This document shows positions 39,216 through 49,398 of a stretch of DNA of 64,000 bases, piece by piece; the first letter of the stretch is position 1, and each line of letters begins with the position of its first letter. A program made the translations under genes and the position numbers. Source of the DNA: Sordaria brevicollis. Taxonomy: Eukaryota > Ascomycota > Sordariomycetes > Sordariales > Sordariaceae. The notes under the pieces were generated by a model. It was not told the origin of the DNA. It did no database searches and was given only the letters and a program-made list of their open reading frames with translations. The stretch is taken from NCBI GenBank assembly GCA_033439795.1, contig JAUTDP010000005.1, forward strand, positions 2,199,001-2,263,000. The letters are read 5' to 3'.

Positions 39216-40493
39216 ATGGATTCCAGCGATGCCTTCTCGCAGCACACCGTCGGCGATGAGGCGTCGCAGCGCCCGCGTCGTATGTCGATGGAGGAGGACT
39301 TGTTTTATCGGGAACTCATGACCTCACGACCGGCCAACCCGCCTAGTTATGAGACGGCTATGAAGTCAGCCCTGGCCGCGCAAAGGCGAGCGTTGGCACA
39401 ACAGGGTTCAAAACAGGTCGCTCCTCCACAAGATGTGCTGCCCAAGTACTCATGCGACATCCATGCGGAAGGGGTTTTTATGAGGAAGATGGAAATTGAA
39501 CACACGATAAAGCGCGCCGAGGTCCGGAATTGGCAGATGGTCTACGTCGAATTGAGGGGAACGGCACTCAACATTTACTCGGTCAAGAAGGAACGAACAT
39601 GGTTTTCCCCAAGACATGACGGTCCCGATATCTCACCCGACAGTCCACCATGGGTCAAGAAGTCTCATCTGGAGAAGAGCTACTGTCTACAACATGCGGA
39701 TGCCGGAATTGCCGCCGACTACAGAAAGTGCGTTTACATCTCTTGAGATGGTAGAGATTTTGATGGCTGACAAGACAGCAGGCGACGATATGTGATCCGC
39801 TTACGAGCAGAGACGGACCAATTTCTACTGTCATGCGTGGAGCTCAAGACGTTTGTCAAGTGGCTTGATGCCATTTTTGCCGCCATTAACGTCGCGGCGC
39901 CTATCGACGAGCGAGACTTTCCCCGGGATCAGAGTATACCGCGACTTCAAAGGATCAGGTGGCTTCGTGGAGAAAGACCGACACCGGAGGACAACATCGG
40001 CGGGTTTCAGAGGTTGAACGAGAGGAGGCAAAGCATGGCGTCAAGTATTGAGGAAGAGGAAGAGGAAGAACCAGAAGAAATCGACAGGAATGGGAGAAAC
40101 AGCACAGCACGGCCACCGACGATACACGAAGAAGAGCACGGACGGGGAAACCAAGGGGAGGACGACTATGCAGCATTTGGGCGAAGTCAACACCCGATAG
40201 TGGGACGGTTATCGACAACATCATACCCGAACGAGAACGTCGACCCAGATACGGGAAAGTGGCGACCAAGGCAAATATGGACCGAGACGCACGACCAGTT
40301 ATACGCCAAACTTTGTTATTCGGTCTTGCTGTTCAAGAGCCCGCGGAAAAGCAACTACATTATCTCCAACGGCAAGCGATGGTATGTGGACTGGAAAACA
40401 GGGCGGATGGTACGGGTACTTCCTCCGGCTTATGGAGAGGTCGAACTATTCGGACCATGGCAGGTCATCAGAGCTGGAAACGGCTTGCTCTGA
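39216..40493 (+). CDS. Fungal PH-domain protein with conserved C-terminal LPPAYGEVE motif
   Basis: Two exons (39216-39727 and 39782-40493) give 407 aa. The 54-nt intron has a GTGCGT donor and ends in CAGCAG. Residues about 78-210 look like a pleckstrin-homology domain: NWQMVYVELRGTALNIYSVKK, a loop carrying DYRKRRYVIRLR across the intron, and a final helix ELKTFVKWLDAIFAAINVA. An acidic stretch follows (EEEEEEEPEE). The end has a second conserved-looking piece, SNYIISNGKRWYVDWKTGRM then LPPAYGEVELFGPW. PH domains bind phosphoinositides or partner proteins at membranes; the specific role is unknown to me. An in-frame ATG 39 nt upstream (39,177) is an alternative start. Confidence 0.82.
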
Positions 40494-41698
40494 GATCCTG
40501 TCGAGACTAAAATTACGGTGGTTGTGGCCCGATTCTCCGCATATATGGACTTGGGTTGCGGTGGATTGTTGATGTGCTGTTGTCTTACGTTTATCATATA
40601 CCCATTTCATTTGTTTGTTTTTATCATCAATCATATCTGGGTCAGCGAATTGACCGGAGCGGCTGGAGTGGCATATACCTGCATTGGTTTTTGATTGGAT
40701 CTGTTTGCATTTACTGGAAGCATAAGAGAGAGGCTTCGAATCCAGAGGAGCCTTGTTTCGGCTACATATTTCCTTATTATACCAATACCACATACTTGTT
40801 TCTTGGAAAGGACAGGCGGGGTTGGTTATCGGAGTTTGGCATCGTGTTTTTGATGGAGATCAAGAGGGCGGTAGCAGCAGTGGTGGTGCATTATCCGACC
40901 TAATCTTGCCTGTCTATCTGTTTGCCCACATAACGTTGGTCTATCGGCATACCTACGAGACATCAAATAGAATGATCTTGTAGGTGGGCACCACAGCATA
41001 GGGGCTGCCTGGATGGCGGGACGGACGGTTGGACTGGTTTGCTTGGGTAGGCATATACTACCATTCACACGTATATAACTTGATATACCATTGTTGATAC
41101 ATCTACACTTCCTTGACGCATGGACTTGGTCTCAATTTCAGATGAAATAGTCTCTTTGGTGAGGATGGTGTTTGCCTCTTTATAGTGATCGAAGATAGCT
41201 TCTATCCGAGCCGACGTCATAGAGACTAAGCATCGGACGAACGAGTGTACACAGTATAAACACCAGACGAACGTGGCAAGTCACTAGTTGGTTTCCTAGT
41301 GCCGGCTTCAAGACGACCAAGACCCAGACACCCTTACCCATATGCCAAGGTTACCTCTAAAGGTGTGAGGAAGGAGAACATATGGTTTTACCAGACTTGT
41401 CGTTGTAAAGTTGATTCCTTGACGCCATGCTGTTACGCGTATATTGCACTGAAGCCATCATAACCATCGTCATCAACCCTGCTAACCTGCCAGCTGGGCA
41501 CACTCCCCTCTTTGCAACTTTTATCCTTCTAACCAGTTCCCTCTCACTCCCAAATCCTAGTCTCTACGGCCCTCGAGAGCTCTGGTCATCACTCTCAGCC
41601 GCTTCATCCTGTTCGGAACTTCGACCCATCCTCTTCCTTCTTTCCTCTTGACTCTCTGTTCATGCCTGAACCAACACCATCTCGCCTCACCTCTCACC
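40494..41698. other. Region between convergent genes
   Basis: This stretch should hold the 3' ends of the PH-domain gene (+) and of the Nnf1 gene (-), which point at each other. I see no further gene. Confidence 0.5.
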
Positions 41699-42700
41699 TC
41701 ACCTCCCCTCTCCACCAACAGCCGTAATCTCCCCATCAACACCCCTAATCTCCTCTGCCAATCCACCATCACCACCCCCTCCCTCCTTGTCTACCACAGC
41801 GCCCAATAACTCATTAGCCCCTTCCACATCCTTCAGCGCTTTTTCTACCACTCCCAGTAATTCCTCGATCTCAGCTCGTTGCGCTTGTATCTCGTTGAAT
41901 AGCGCGTGATTCTCCGCTTGCGTTTTTTGTAGTTCTGCCGAGAGTGTAGCTTGGGTGGTGGAGAGGTGCGGCGCCAGGTGGGCTTGTAGAATCGTACTGG
42001 GTGGGAGGGTATGCGGTCTGTTTCCGTTAGCTTTCATTCTTCCCTTCCCTTCCCTTCCCCCATTTCCCTTCTCTCCCTTCCCCTTCCACCACGGAATAAC
42101 TTACGGCACCGGCGGACTCCCACCCCCAGCTTCGCTCCTCCTCCTCCCCGCCTCCCCCACAAGTCCCTCCAACTCATTCAGTTTACCCACCACCTCCCTC
42201 GCCTGCAAAATCGAATTAAACTCCTTGTTACACTGCACTCCTAACCGCTCCACCATTTGGCGCTGGACGAATTCTAAGGTACCGGGGGCGCGAGAGGCGA
42301 TGGTTGGGTAGCAGGCGGCGAAGTTGTCGAGGGAGATTTTGTCGAGCGTGTGAGATAAGGTGGTGGTGAATAGTTGTTGGAGGCGGAGGGCGCGGGGGCC
42401 GGGGGTGATTTCTTGTTCGGTGGGTTGTGAGGGGGGTGGTGCTGGTTGACCGGAAGAAGGTGGTTGTGGTGGTGGTGGTTGGTTCTGGGCTGGGTCTGTT
42501 GTTGATTGTGCTTCTTGTTGGTGTTGGGACTGAGGTGAGGGATCTGAGGTCTGTTGCTGGGTGTGACCGTTCGTTTCTTGCTGCTGTGCTTGCGATTGTG
42601 ATTGATGTTGTGGCGATCCTCCCCTTTGCGCCGACCCTTGCGCCGCCGATGAGGACGACGGCATAGTTTCTGGTTGTTGTGCTGCTTGATCTGTCGACAT
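41699..42700 (-). CDS. nnf1: Nnf1-like subunit of the Mis12/MIND kinetochore complex
   Basis: Two exons on the minus strand (42700-42105 and 42017-41699) give 304 aa; the 87-nt intron has a GTAAGT donor and a CAG acceptor, and the frame is kept. Residues 1-100 are a Gln/Pro/Ser-rich disordered arm. Residues about 103-190 match the Nnf1/PMF1 family: RALRLQQLF, ISLDNFAACYPTIA, VQRQMVERL, CNKEFNSIL and VVGKLNELEGLVGEAGRRR. After the intron a coiled coil follows (TTQATLSAELQKTQAENHAL and the next 30 residues). Nnf1 is part of the four-subunit complex that joins CENP-C/CENP-T chromatin to the Ndc80 complex. The start is set at the ATG before STDQAAQ; an upstream in-frame ATG (42,757) would add 19 residues. 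Confidence 0.88.
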
Positions 42701-44139
42701 CTTTTGCTTTTCTCTTCCCCTCTTATTCCTTGTTCTCTGGTAATCAATTGGCGCCAAAACCCGTTTCGCTGGTTACAACCCGTTGCTGCGCAATGTCGTA
42801 AGTGGTGATAATTCCTTGGTGTTTAGGTGTTGAAGAAGGAAAGCGCGTCGCGTTGCGATAAGAAACCGCGATTTCCCCAAGTCCCCCGCGGCCCCCAAAA
42901 CGATAGCGAGATCCTCACCTGTAGGGAGCATCTGCCTGTACGAACCCGCCCAGGGCCAGGCACCACCCAGCAGTGCGGCCAGCGCCCACCGATCCGCGCG
43001 ATGGCGGGGAATGCGGGGCAGCATGCCCGGGGGCTTGGCCTGCGTGGCCTCCTGTTTTTGACTTTTTTTGACAGTCGCAGCCCTCCCTGACAGCGCATGG
43101 CAGCCCAGGTCCCTGCCCGTTGTGAGTTGCCCTGAAAGAAATGGGACACCCCTGGGGGGTCTACAAGTTGTCAGCGGGCATAATTCCGCTGTGTCAGCAA
43201 AAGTCCCAAGCTCCCAAGAAGACCAAAACCTCGTGTCTGGGCCGTTCTTCAACGGGAACATGTCCGGGACTTTAAGTCCCTCTTGGCGAGAATCAATAGT
43301 GTGCTGATATGAACTGATCTTTTCCATCTTATCGGGTTTTTGGAGGAGACAGACCGTAACAAAAGTCACAGGCATCGCTTGGCATCGTCGGTTCCGAGTG
43401 GGCGGCGCCGATATCGTCCTGAGTCTTTCGGCCGAGTCAAAGTTGAAGTCATTTGTTGCAGGGTGTTTAGCTGTGGTGACGTATTTTGAAGGGTGTCAAG
43501 ACAAGTCACAAATAGTTCAGAGACATGTCTGTTATATTTGAATCATCACGCTTATTAAATTCACCCTTTTCATCCACTACCCTAACAATCCGGGTACATA
43601 TTGCTGTTAACCCCTGACCTGAGCTCCAGTCTCCAACTGAAGCTACCAAGTCGTCTTCGCGAATCTCCGATCAGATAATACCCAGCCCTATCCTACCCAC
43701 TCGCAAAAGTATACTGGCCGGGTGGCAGCTCGAGGGAAAAGGATGCTTGCATAAGAGATGATCAAGGAGAAAAAAAGAGAGAGAAAAGAAAACCACCGTA
43801 TATTCCCAACATAATAGAGAACCAACCAACCAACGCCTATTCCTTCCAGGCTCCCAAGTTCCATTCCAACCAGGTATCCGAAATGCAAGAGCCGTTCCTG
43901 TTCCAACGCCCAATACGAAAAATATCGAGGAAAAGCAGCATGCGTGTGCCGCAAAAAAAGAAAGAAAAAAGCAAAGGCCTGTTCCGGGAGCCCATGCATA
44001 GAGCAAATAAATCCCCATTTGTCGCATCATCGTGTAGTCGCACCGAATCCGATATCCTGACCTCATATCAGACGGGTCTATGTTGTGCGGTCGTGCCTAG
44101 AGGGCCAACTTCCTCAACTTGCTGATTTCCGAACCCCAT
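42701..44139. other. Intergenic region between two minus-strand genes
   Basis: The right part should contain the 3' end of the Sgf73 transcript unit, the left part the promoter of the Nnf1 gene. Open frames of up to 200 codons on the minus strand (42,773-43,375) have no recognisable motif and start inside the presumed promoter, so I do not call them. Confidence 0.45.
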
Positions 44140-45453
44140 CTAGTCATCAATAACAACCACACCCTCCCCATCAACAGGAGGATCCTCAAGGGTCTTGCCA
44201 CCCACCGCCCGATGAGTCTTGCTCGGTGACCTCATGACATCTTCATGACCTGCCTTCACTGGCAAACCACCCTCGTTCGGCTGTTGAGTAGGTTTCGGCA
44301 CCTTGAGTTTGATCTTCGGTACAAGCCCAGAACGTTTGCGCTGATGGTTACCACCTGTCTGTGGAGTATCGGGCAAAGTATGCTGATTTCTGAAATCCGG
44401 AGATGGTTGGACCGGTCGTCCACGAACAGCTCCTGGGGTATTCAAAGGAGAAGTTATCCCACTGCGGATAATTGCTCTATGGCCGTGCTGAGGTAAGAAG
44501 GCAGGTCTGAACTGTGCCTGTCCCAGCCTACGCTGGGCTTCGTGAATTTCGGGTTTCGTAAAAGCCGGAGGCATGACGTTCGCAAACTGAGGCCTGACTG
44601 GCGACTTCCCTCCGCTTAAGCCTTTTCGTGCTCTCCATTGCTGCTGCCAAATTGCATACTGCTGGTGGTACTCTTCATACATTTCCGGGTACTGTTGACA
44701 AGCGTAGAAAAGCTGTCGAGTCATATCCATTTCTTCAGGTGACACGCCTGGAAACACCTCAGCGTCCATTTTGCGAACTTCGTCGGATATATGAGGATCA
44801 AGGTATGTTTGACTAGGTGATGCCGAAGACAATCGCCGATTCGGATGTCGAGCAGGGGTTCGGGCGGCCGCCGAGCTCATGGAGTTATTCCTTGTTGGAG
44901 ATCCAACTTCTGAGCCGCCTCCTCGAATCGATACTTCGGCTGGGCCCTTTCTAGCCGGTGATTTACTGTTGTGATGGATCTTCGTTCTTGGACGCGCGAC
45001 ACCCCTATCAGCATCGCGACGTGGTGGCATGGGTGTGGGATTTGCCTGACTAGGGGGCTTATATGGGCTCGTTCTGTGTGAAGGTCTAGGTGAATCCGCA
45101 GGAAGTGGTGATCGTACTGTATCATGTCTCCTATTAAGAGCAAATGTCTGTTTGAGATATTGGTGGGTCGTTTCGCTTGGGCGCCTTGGCATCTTCTGGC
45201 CCTCCATAGCAGGCGACGCATGTTGAGGTACGGGTCGTTGTACCGGCTTCTTCTTCTTCGGTGATAGCCGAGGATTCGAATCCGATCCAGGATCCAAGCG
45301 TACTCGTTTCCGTTGTGGCTCCTCCTCTAGTTGTTCTGACTGCCGCTTCTTTTTCGGGGCAGAGGTATCGGTTACTGCGGTATCTTCGTGTATCGTAGGT
45401 AAAACAGTATTAGTACTTTGATGTTGCGATGTGGGGCTTTGTGGCCGAGCCTC
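44140..45453 (-). CDS. 437-codon open extension in frame with the Sgf73 stop codon (conditional C-terminus or separate gene)
   Basis: This frame begins directly after the UAG of the Sgf73 gene and is in the same reading frame. It has no stop for 437 codons. Its first ATG comes only after 82 codons (45,207); translated alone from there it would give 355 aa. The first part is lysine/arginine-rich with nuclear-localisation-like patches (PKKKRQ, RKRVR, SPKKKKP). The middle has a compact segment that looks structured (ISDEVRKMDAEVFPGVSPEE, then MYEEYHQQYAIWQQQW). The end has a basic patch (GLVPKIKLKVPK) and an acidic tip. I recognise no family. The open stretch before the first ATG favours an extension of Sgf73, reached by mRNA editing, readthrough or splicing, but a separate gene is not excluded. 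Confidence 0.65.
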   Translation of the reverse strand, partial: EARPQSPTSQHQSTNTVLPTIHEDTAVTDTSAPKKKRQSEQLEEEPQRKRVRLDPGSDSNPRLSPKKKKPVQRPVPQHASPAMEGQKMPRRPSETTHQYLKQTFALNRRHDTVRSPLPADSPRPSHRTSPYKPPSQANPTPMPPRRDADRGVARPRTKIHHNSKSPARKGPAEVSIRGGGSEVGSPTRNNSMSSAAARTPARHPNRRLSSASPSQTYLDPHISDEVRKMDAEVFPGVSPEEMDMTRQLFYACQQYPEMYEEYHQQYAIWQQQWRARKGLSGGKSPVRPQFANVMPPAFTKPEIHEAQRRLGQAQFRPAFLPQHGHRAIIRSGITSPLNTPGAVRGRPVQPSPDFRNQHTLPDTPQTGGNHQRKRSGLVPKIKLKVPKPTQQPNEGGLPVKAGHEDVMRSPSKTHRAVGGKTLEDPPVDGEGVVVIDD

Positions 45454-46874
45454 CTAAGCTCTGCTTGTCACTGATGGCCTTCGCTGTGGTGGTCCTGCAA
45501 GACTGAATGTCGATGACCGTCGGGAAAACGCATCTTGCATGGACACGTCGGGATCGGCGGCAGGTTCCTCCTCGTGCTGATAAAGACCGGGATGACCCTC
45601 CGGAAGTTTCTGAGCACCATATCCGACAACCTTGAAAATGTTGAGCCGGCCGCCGTTCGTTACTGTCTGGAGTTGCTCGTGTAGTCGTGCCAACTGGTAC
45701 TGCCTCTTGATCGGTGCAATAACAGGCTGAGGCACCACCGGTTGTGGTCGCCAATTCGCTAGGGCGTTCATCACGGCCGCCGTCTCCTCGTCACTGTCCA
45801 CCGCACCAGCATTCGGATCGTCGTCGTCCTCCAACGGAGCATTCGCATCTATCGCTGCTCGTTGTTGCTTCGCCTGATTCTTCTTCTGGTATGCGACAAG
45901 AAGCATATCGTACGGTAGGGACCGTCCTGGCACCGATCTCTTGGCCGACATGCTGTGACTCTTGCAGGTGAGTGAACGGGCGCACGGCTGGCCGTTGGGC
46001 AAGATGACACCGCACTGCCTCTCCACATCCACAGGGCCCTTGGGCTTGGCAGTCTTCGGTTTCGGCTCGTCCTTCTTCTTCTTAGCCTTGCCCTTCTCCA
46101 AATCTCCCTCAGCCTTCCTCTTCTTGCCGCCGGTATCGGGCTTCTTGCCGGTCGCCTTCTTGGTCGTCTTTCCGCTGTTTCCTTTCCTCTCTGTAGGCTC
46201 GTCGGCATCGCTGTCATCCTCGTCGTGGGCGTCGCCGTCGGGGTTGTTCTTGCGTGCTTCCTCCTCGCGCGCAGCCTCCTTGGCGCGCTCACGGGCCTCG
46301 CGGGCCTCCTTTTTGCGTTGCGCCTTTTCCCTCTTGATGCGGAGACATTCGTCAATATGCTCCTTCCCGGAGGTTCTGATTACCCCCTTCTTACAGAGTT
46401 TGCAGTAGATTAAGTCGGGAACATCGTCAAGCGGACGACCGGTCTCGAAGGTCACTAGAGCGGGCGGGTCTAGCTGGTTGATGATGGGGCTTGGGGGGCC
46501 AGCGTTACCGGCTTCCTTGGCTTTCTTCTTTTCCTCGTCTAAGTTACGAAAGCAAAGCAGTTAGCCGAGATAAAATCCGGGGGGATGGGTTGGTAAGTTT
46601 GGTGATGACTGGTTGGTTACATACTTTCGAGCGCTGCTGTGGTAAACTTCCAATTGCCCGGCGTATTAGAGGCCTTGCTCGGTTGTCTCTTCAGTTTGGT
46701 GATATTTCGAATAGGTTTTGACGAGGCAACCTTGATGGTGTTCGCCTCGTCATCTGTTCCAACACACAAAAATAGTCAGTTGTCGTTTCTGTGTGGGAAG
46801 CATAGCATCGCCATCATTGCGGGCGCGCGCGTCAGCAGGATAGCCGTACCTTTGCGTGACTCCACGGTAGCCAT
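45454..46874 (-). CDS. sgf73: Sgf73/ataxin-7-like subunit of SAGA (deubiquitinase-module anchor)
   Basis: Three exons on the minus strand (46874-46850, 46753-46625, 46538-45454) join in frame to 412 aa; donors are GTACGG and GTATGT and acceptors ACAG and TTAG. Residues 97-116 form an N-terminal zinc finger (CKLC...H...C). After a Lys/Glu-rich charged linker, residues about 219-275 are the SCA7 domain: [20 protein letters not shown] and [13 protein letters not shown], with Cys227, Cys237, Cys243 and His246 as likely zinc ligands. Sgf73 ties the Ubp8-Sgf11-Sus1 histone H2B deubiquitinase module to SAGA in the nucleus. The protein ends at UAG (45,456-45,454), but the same frame stays open for 437 more codons; see the next entry downstream and the findings. 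Confidence 0.9.
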
Positions 46875-47752
46875 CGCGGCGACTGTTCTCGAAATGATGG
46901 TTTAAAGCATGCAGTGAAGAGTTGGTGAGTTGTCGATGGAGAAATGACCGCCCCGGCCGGTTGGATGTTGCGAAGAAGGCGAAGTGCCCTGGTCCGGATT
47001 CGAGATGGGAAAGTTGGAAGTGGTTTGGTGGAAGTTGAGTTGTCGGTCGCCAGGAGACACAAGATGTCGTTGCGGAGCGGGTTATTGTATGGTTGCAGGG
47101 CAAGGGTCAAGCTCTAGCGGCTCTTTGGTAGCGTCCAGGTCCGTCGCAGCGGGCTGTGTCCAGTGCTCTACTGTACAATAAATAGGGTGGAGAAGGCCCA
47201 GGCTTCTAGGCCGGCCAGGGATCAGGGGCAAGGCTTATCGATACGCTCCCGCTCTCTTGCGGGGTGTTCCACATTCGTCGTGGAGTTTCTGGGGAACTTC
47301 ACTGCGTTCTATGCATCAACCCAACATGGAAAGAACTTGAAAGGTCATTGTATTCAAGATATGAACCGCTGTGGTTTACCGTTTGGTTTTATGATGAGGA
47401 ACGATACATCTCAAATGAACCGGGTTATGAGCTTACACTTCATACAAACAACCGGCCTTTTATCACCATCTTACAACACAAGATCCAGCTCATCCGTTCA
47501 CGTTCCGAAAACACTGACATTCATGAGCTTTCTCACAACATCTTTTGACAAACCCCGACAAAACGAATGATGAAAGGTCAATAATAATGCTGAAGATTCG
47601 GTTCCTTCAAAGAACGTGACCTCCGCTGAAGACCATAAGTAACACATTCAAAGGAAATGCAAAGTATCAAGTACGCTCAAATTACCATCCTCTCATCCTG
47701 GGATACTCCCATCCCTTAGTACGCTGACCTTCCCCCTTCATAAACTCTACGC
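46875..47752. other. Promoter and leader of the Sgf73 gene; 3' region of the kinase gene
   Basis: Short frames only. The plus-strand frame 47,163-47,570 (135 codons) has no recognisable motif and lies in the gap between two minus-strand genes. Confidence 0.45.
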
Positions 47753-48289
47753 TTATTCTCCGGGTGGCTTCCAAGGCACATGTGACCCGTTTCCATTATG
47801 CGGCTGGTTGGCTTCAGATGTTTGATCTGATGCATATAAATAAGGGGGAGGAATTGAGTGAGCAGGCACAAAAGATGATTGAAGCACTTGAAATCCCGGT
47901 GGCACAGCAGCTCCAAATCCGTTGGTCACTAGGGCTGCTTGTGACTGAGGCATGCGTGGCATCATCATATTTTGCTGTCCATTATTATTTAAGTAGCCTG
48001 GCATGGGGAGTGGCTGCGGTGGCCCGTCCATCTGAGAATAGCCCTGATTGAAATGGCCTTGATGCACGAAACCGCTTCCATTCCAAGGTTGAGCCCATTG
48101 ACCTGAAGGGTACCCCGAAATCGGTTGAGCATACCCTAGCATCGGTCGCCCAACATTGCTGATTCCCCATCGATAAGGATCTGACATCAACGGCTGTGGT
48201 CGTTGTTGTTGTTGTTGTACGACGGGCCGAGGAAGGACTGGAAAAAGCGGTATCTGCCTTTCGGTCGCTGTTCCTTGAGGATGCTGTGT
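47753..48289 (-). CDS. 178-codon open extension in frame with the Pho85-type kinase stop codon
   Basis: This frame begins right after the kinase UAG and continues in the same reading frame for 178 codons. The first ATG comes after 34 codons (48,187). Composition is Pro, Gln, Gly, Asn and Met rich (VVQQQQQRPQP, NNNGQQNMMMPRMPQ), so it prolongs the Gln/Met-rich tail that precedes the stop. No domain is recognised. It is best read as a conditional, low-complexity C-terminal extension of the kinase; a separate small gene with this composition in the 3' UTR is less likely. Confidence 0.65.
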   Translation of the reverse strand, partial: TQHPQGTATERQIPLFPVLPRPVVQQQQQRPQPLMSDPYRWGISNVGRPMLGYAQPISGYPSGQWAQPWNGSGFVHQGHFNQGYSQMDGPPQPLPMPGYLNNNGQQNMMMPRMPQSQAALVTNGFGAAVPPGFQVLQSSFVPAHSIPPPYLYASDQTSEANQPHNGNGSHVPWKPPGE

Positions 48290-49398
48290 CTAGTAGCCCT
48301 CGTAGTTGGGCTGCGGTTGCCCATAGCCTCTATGCTGCTGCATCATTGGCTGTTGCTGCTGCATCATGGGCGGCTGTTGCCCAAACGACTGCTGCCCTTG
48401 GTGATGATGTTGTTGATGAACCAAGTCGTTGAACCAGTGGTGCTGAAGCGCATCGTGGGCCGAGATTCGCAATTCGGGTCGCACCTGTAGCATCCGTTGA
48501 AGCAAGTCGATGCCATCGCGGTCGATCTGAGGCAAGATGGACGACAGGTTCTGTGTCGCGTACATTTGCCAGTTGGGCTTGTACTCGGGGAACGAGGTGA
48601 GGCCAGGCCATGTGCGTTCCGTCGGCGTGCCCATTATCCTGAAAATACGAACGATCTGATCCTCATTAGTGGTGCCGGGAAATAGGGGCCTGCCGGTGAA
48701 CATCTCAGCCATGATGCATCCCGCCGACCAAATGTCGATGCTGGTGTTGTAGGTTCTGCTTCCAAGCAGCACATCGGGAGCGCGATACCAAAGAGTGACG
48801 ACCTCGTTCGAAAATGTGTTGACGGGAATGCCGAAGGCCCTGGCCAAACCAAAATCTCCCAACTTCAAAGCGCCTTTGCTGTTAATAAGCAGGTTCTGGG
48901 GCTTCAAGTCTCGATGTAGGACCCTGTTCTTGTGGCAAAAGTCGATACCCTTGAGCAGCTGGTGCATGAAGGACTTGATGACATGGGGCTTCAAAGCTCC
49001 CCTCTCGCCGTTGGTATCCATGAACTTTTTGAGGTCGCCGTCCATGTACTCGAAGACTAGCATAAGCTTGTTCTCGGTGTGAATGACATCGTGTAGGGCA
49101 ACAATGTTCTCGTGCTTCAACTCTTTCATGAGCGAGATCTCGCGGATTGCCGTGCTCGGTGTTCCCTCCTCCGAGTCAAGGTGAATCTCCTTGAGAGCTA
49201 CTAGCTCGCCTGTCTGTCGGTTGCGGCCCTTAAAGACCTGTTTTTGCGGTTGTCAGCAATGCGCACCATATGGTTGCTTCCCCGTACTGGCTGAGTCACC
49301 CAGTACTGGGCCACAGAGGAATCTCTTACAGTAGCATAAGTGCCCTCTCCCAACTTCTCAAGCTGCTGGAAAGAGCTTGGGTGTTTCCTGCCGTCCAT
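48290..49398 (-). CDS. pho85: Pho85-type cyclin-dependent kinase with Gln/Met-rich tail
   Basis: Two exons on the minus strand (49398-49330 and 49237-48290) give 338 aa; the 92-nt intron (GTAAGA...CAG) lies inside the glycine loop. Visible kinase landmarks: GEGTYATV (17-24), catalytic Lys39 in VALKEI, PSTAIRE helix (50-56), HRDLKPQN with Asp133, DFG with Asp151, and a [11 protein letters not shown] activation segment. The sequence [13 protein letters not shown] and [17 protein letters not shown] is typical of Pho85/PhoA, the CDK that with Pho80-type cyclins controls phosphate and nutrient signalling (PGOV in Neurospora). The last 40 residues are Gln/Met/His-rich. The frame ends at UAG (48,292-48,290) but stays open for another 178 codons. 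Confidence 0.93.

Noticed and set aside
40494..40691. 66 open codons in frame after the UGA of the PH-domain gene, including a hydrophobic stretch
   Set aside because: The stop is UGA, so the editing idea that fits the UAG genes does not apply in the same way, and a 66-codon open run is not rare by chance. T-rich 3' UTR reads as hydrophobic residues by itself.
42700..42757. Longer N-terminus for Nnf1 from the ATG at 42,757
   Set aside because: The added 19 residues are basic and unlike the Gln/Ser/Pro-rich arm. The choice is uncertain, so it is noted as an alternative in the feature.
42773..43375. 200-codon minus-strand frame upstream of Nnf1
   Set aside because: No recognisable domain; it reads through what should be promoter DNA and has no consistent codon preference by eye.
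47163..47570. 135-codon plus-strand frame between Sgf73 and the kinase
   Set aside because: No motif, and it overlaps another open frame (47,264-47,548) on the same strand, typical of chance.
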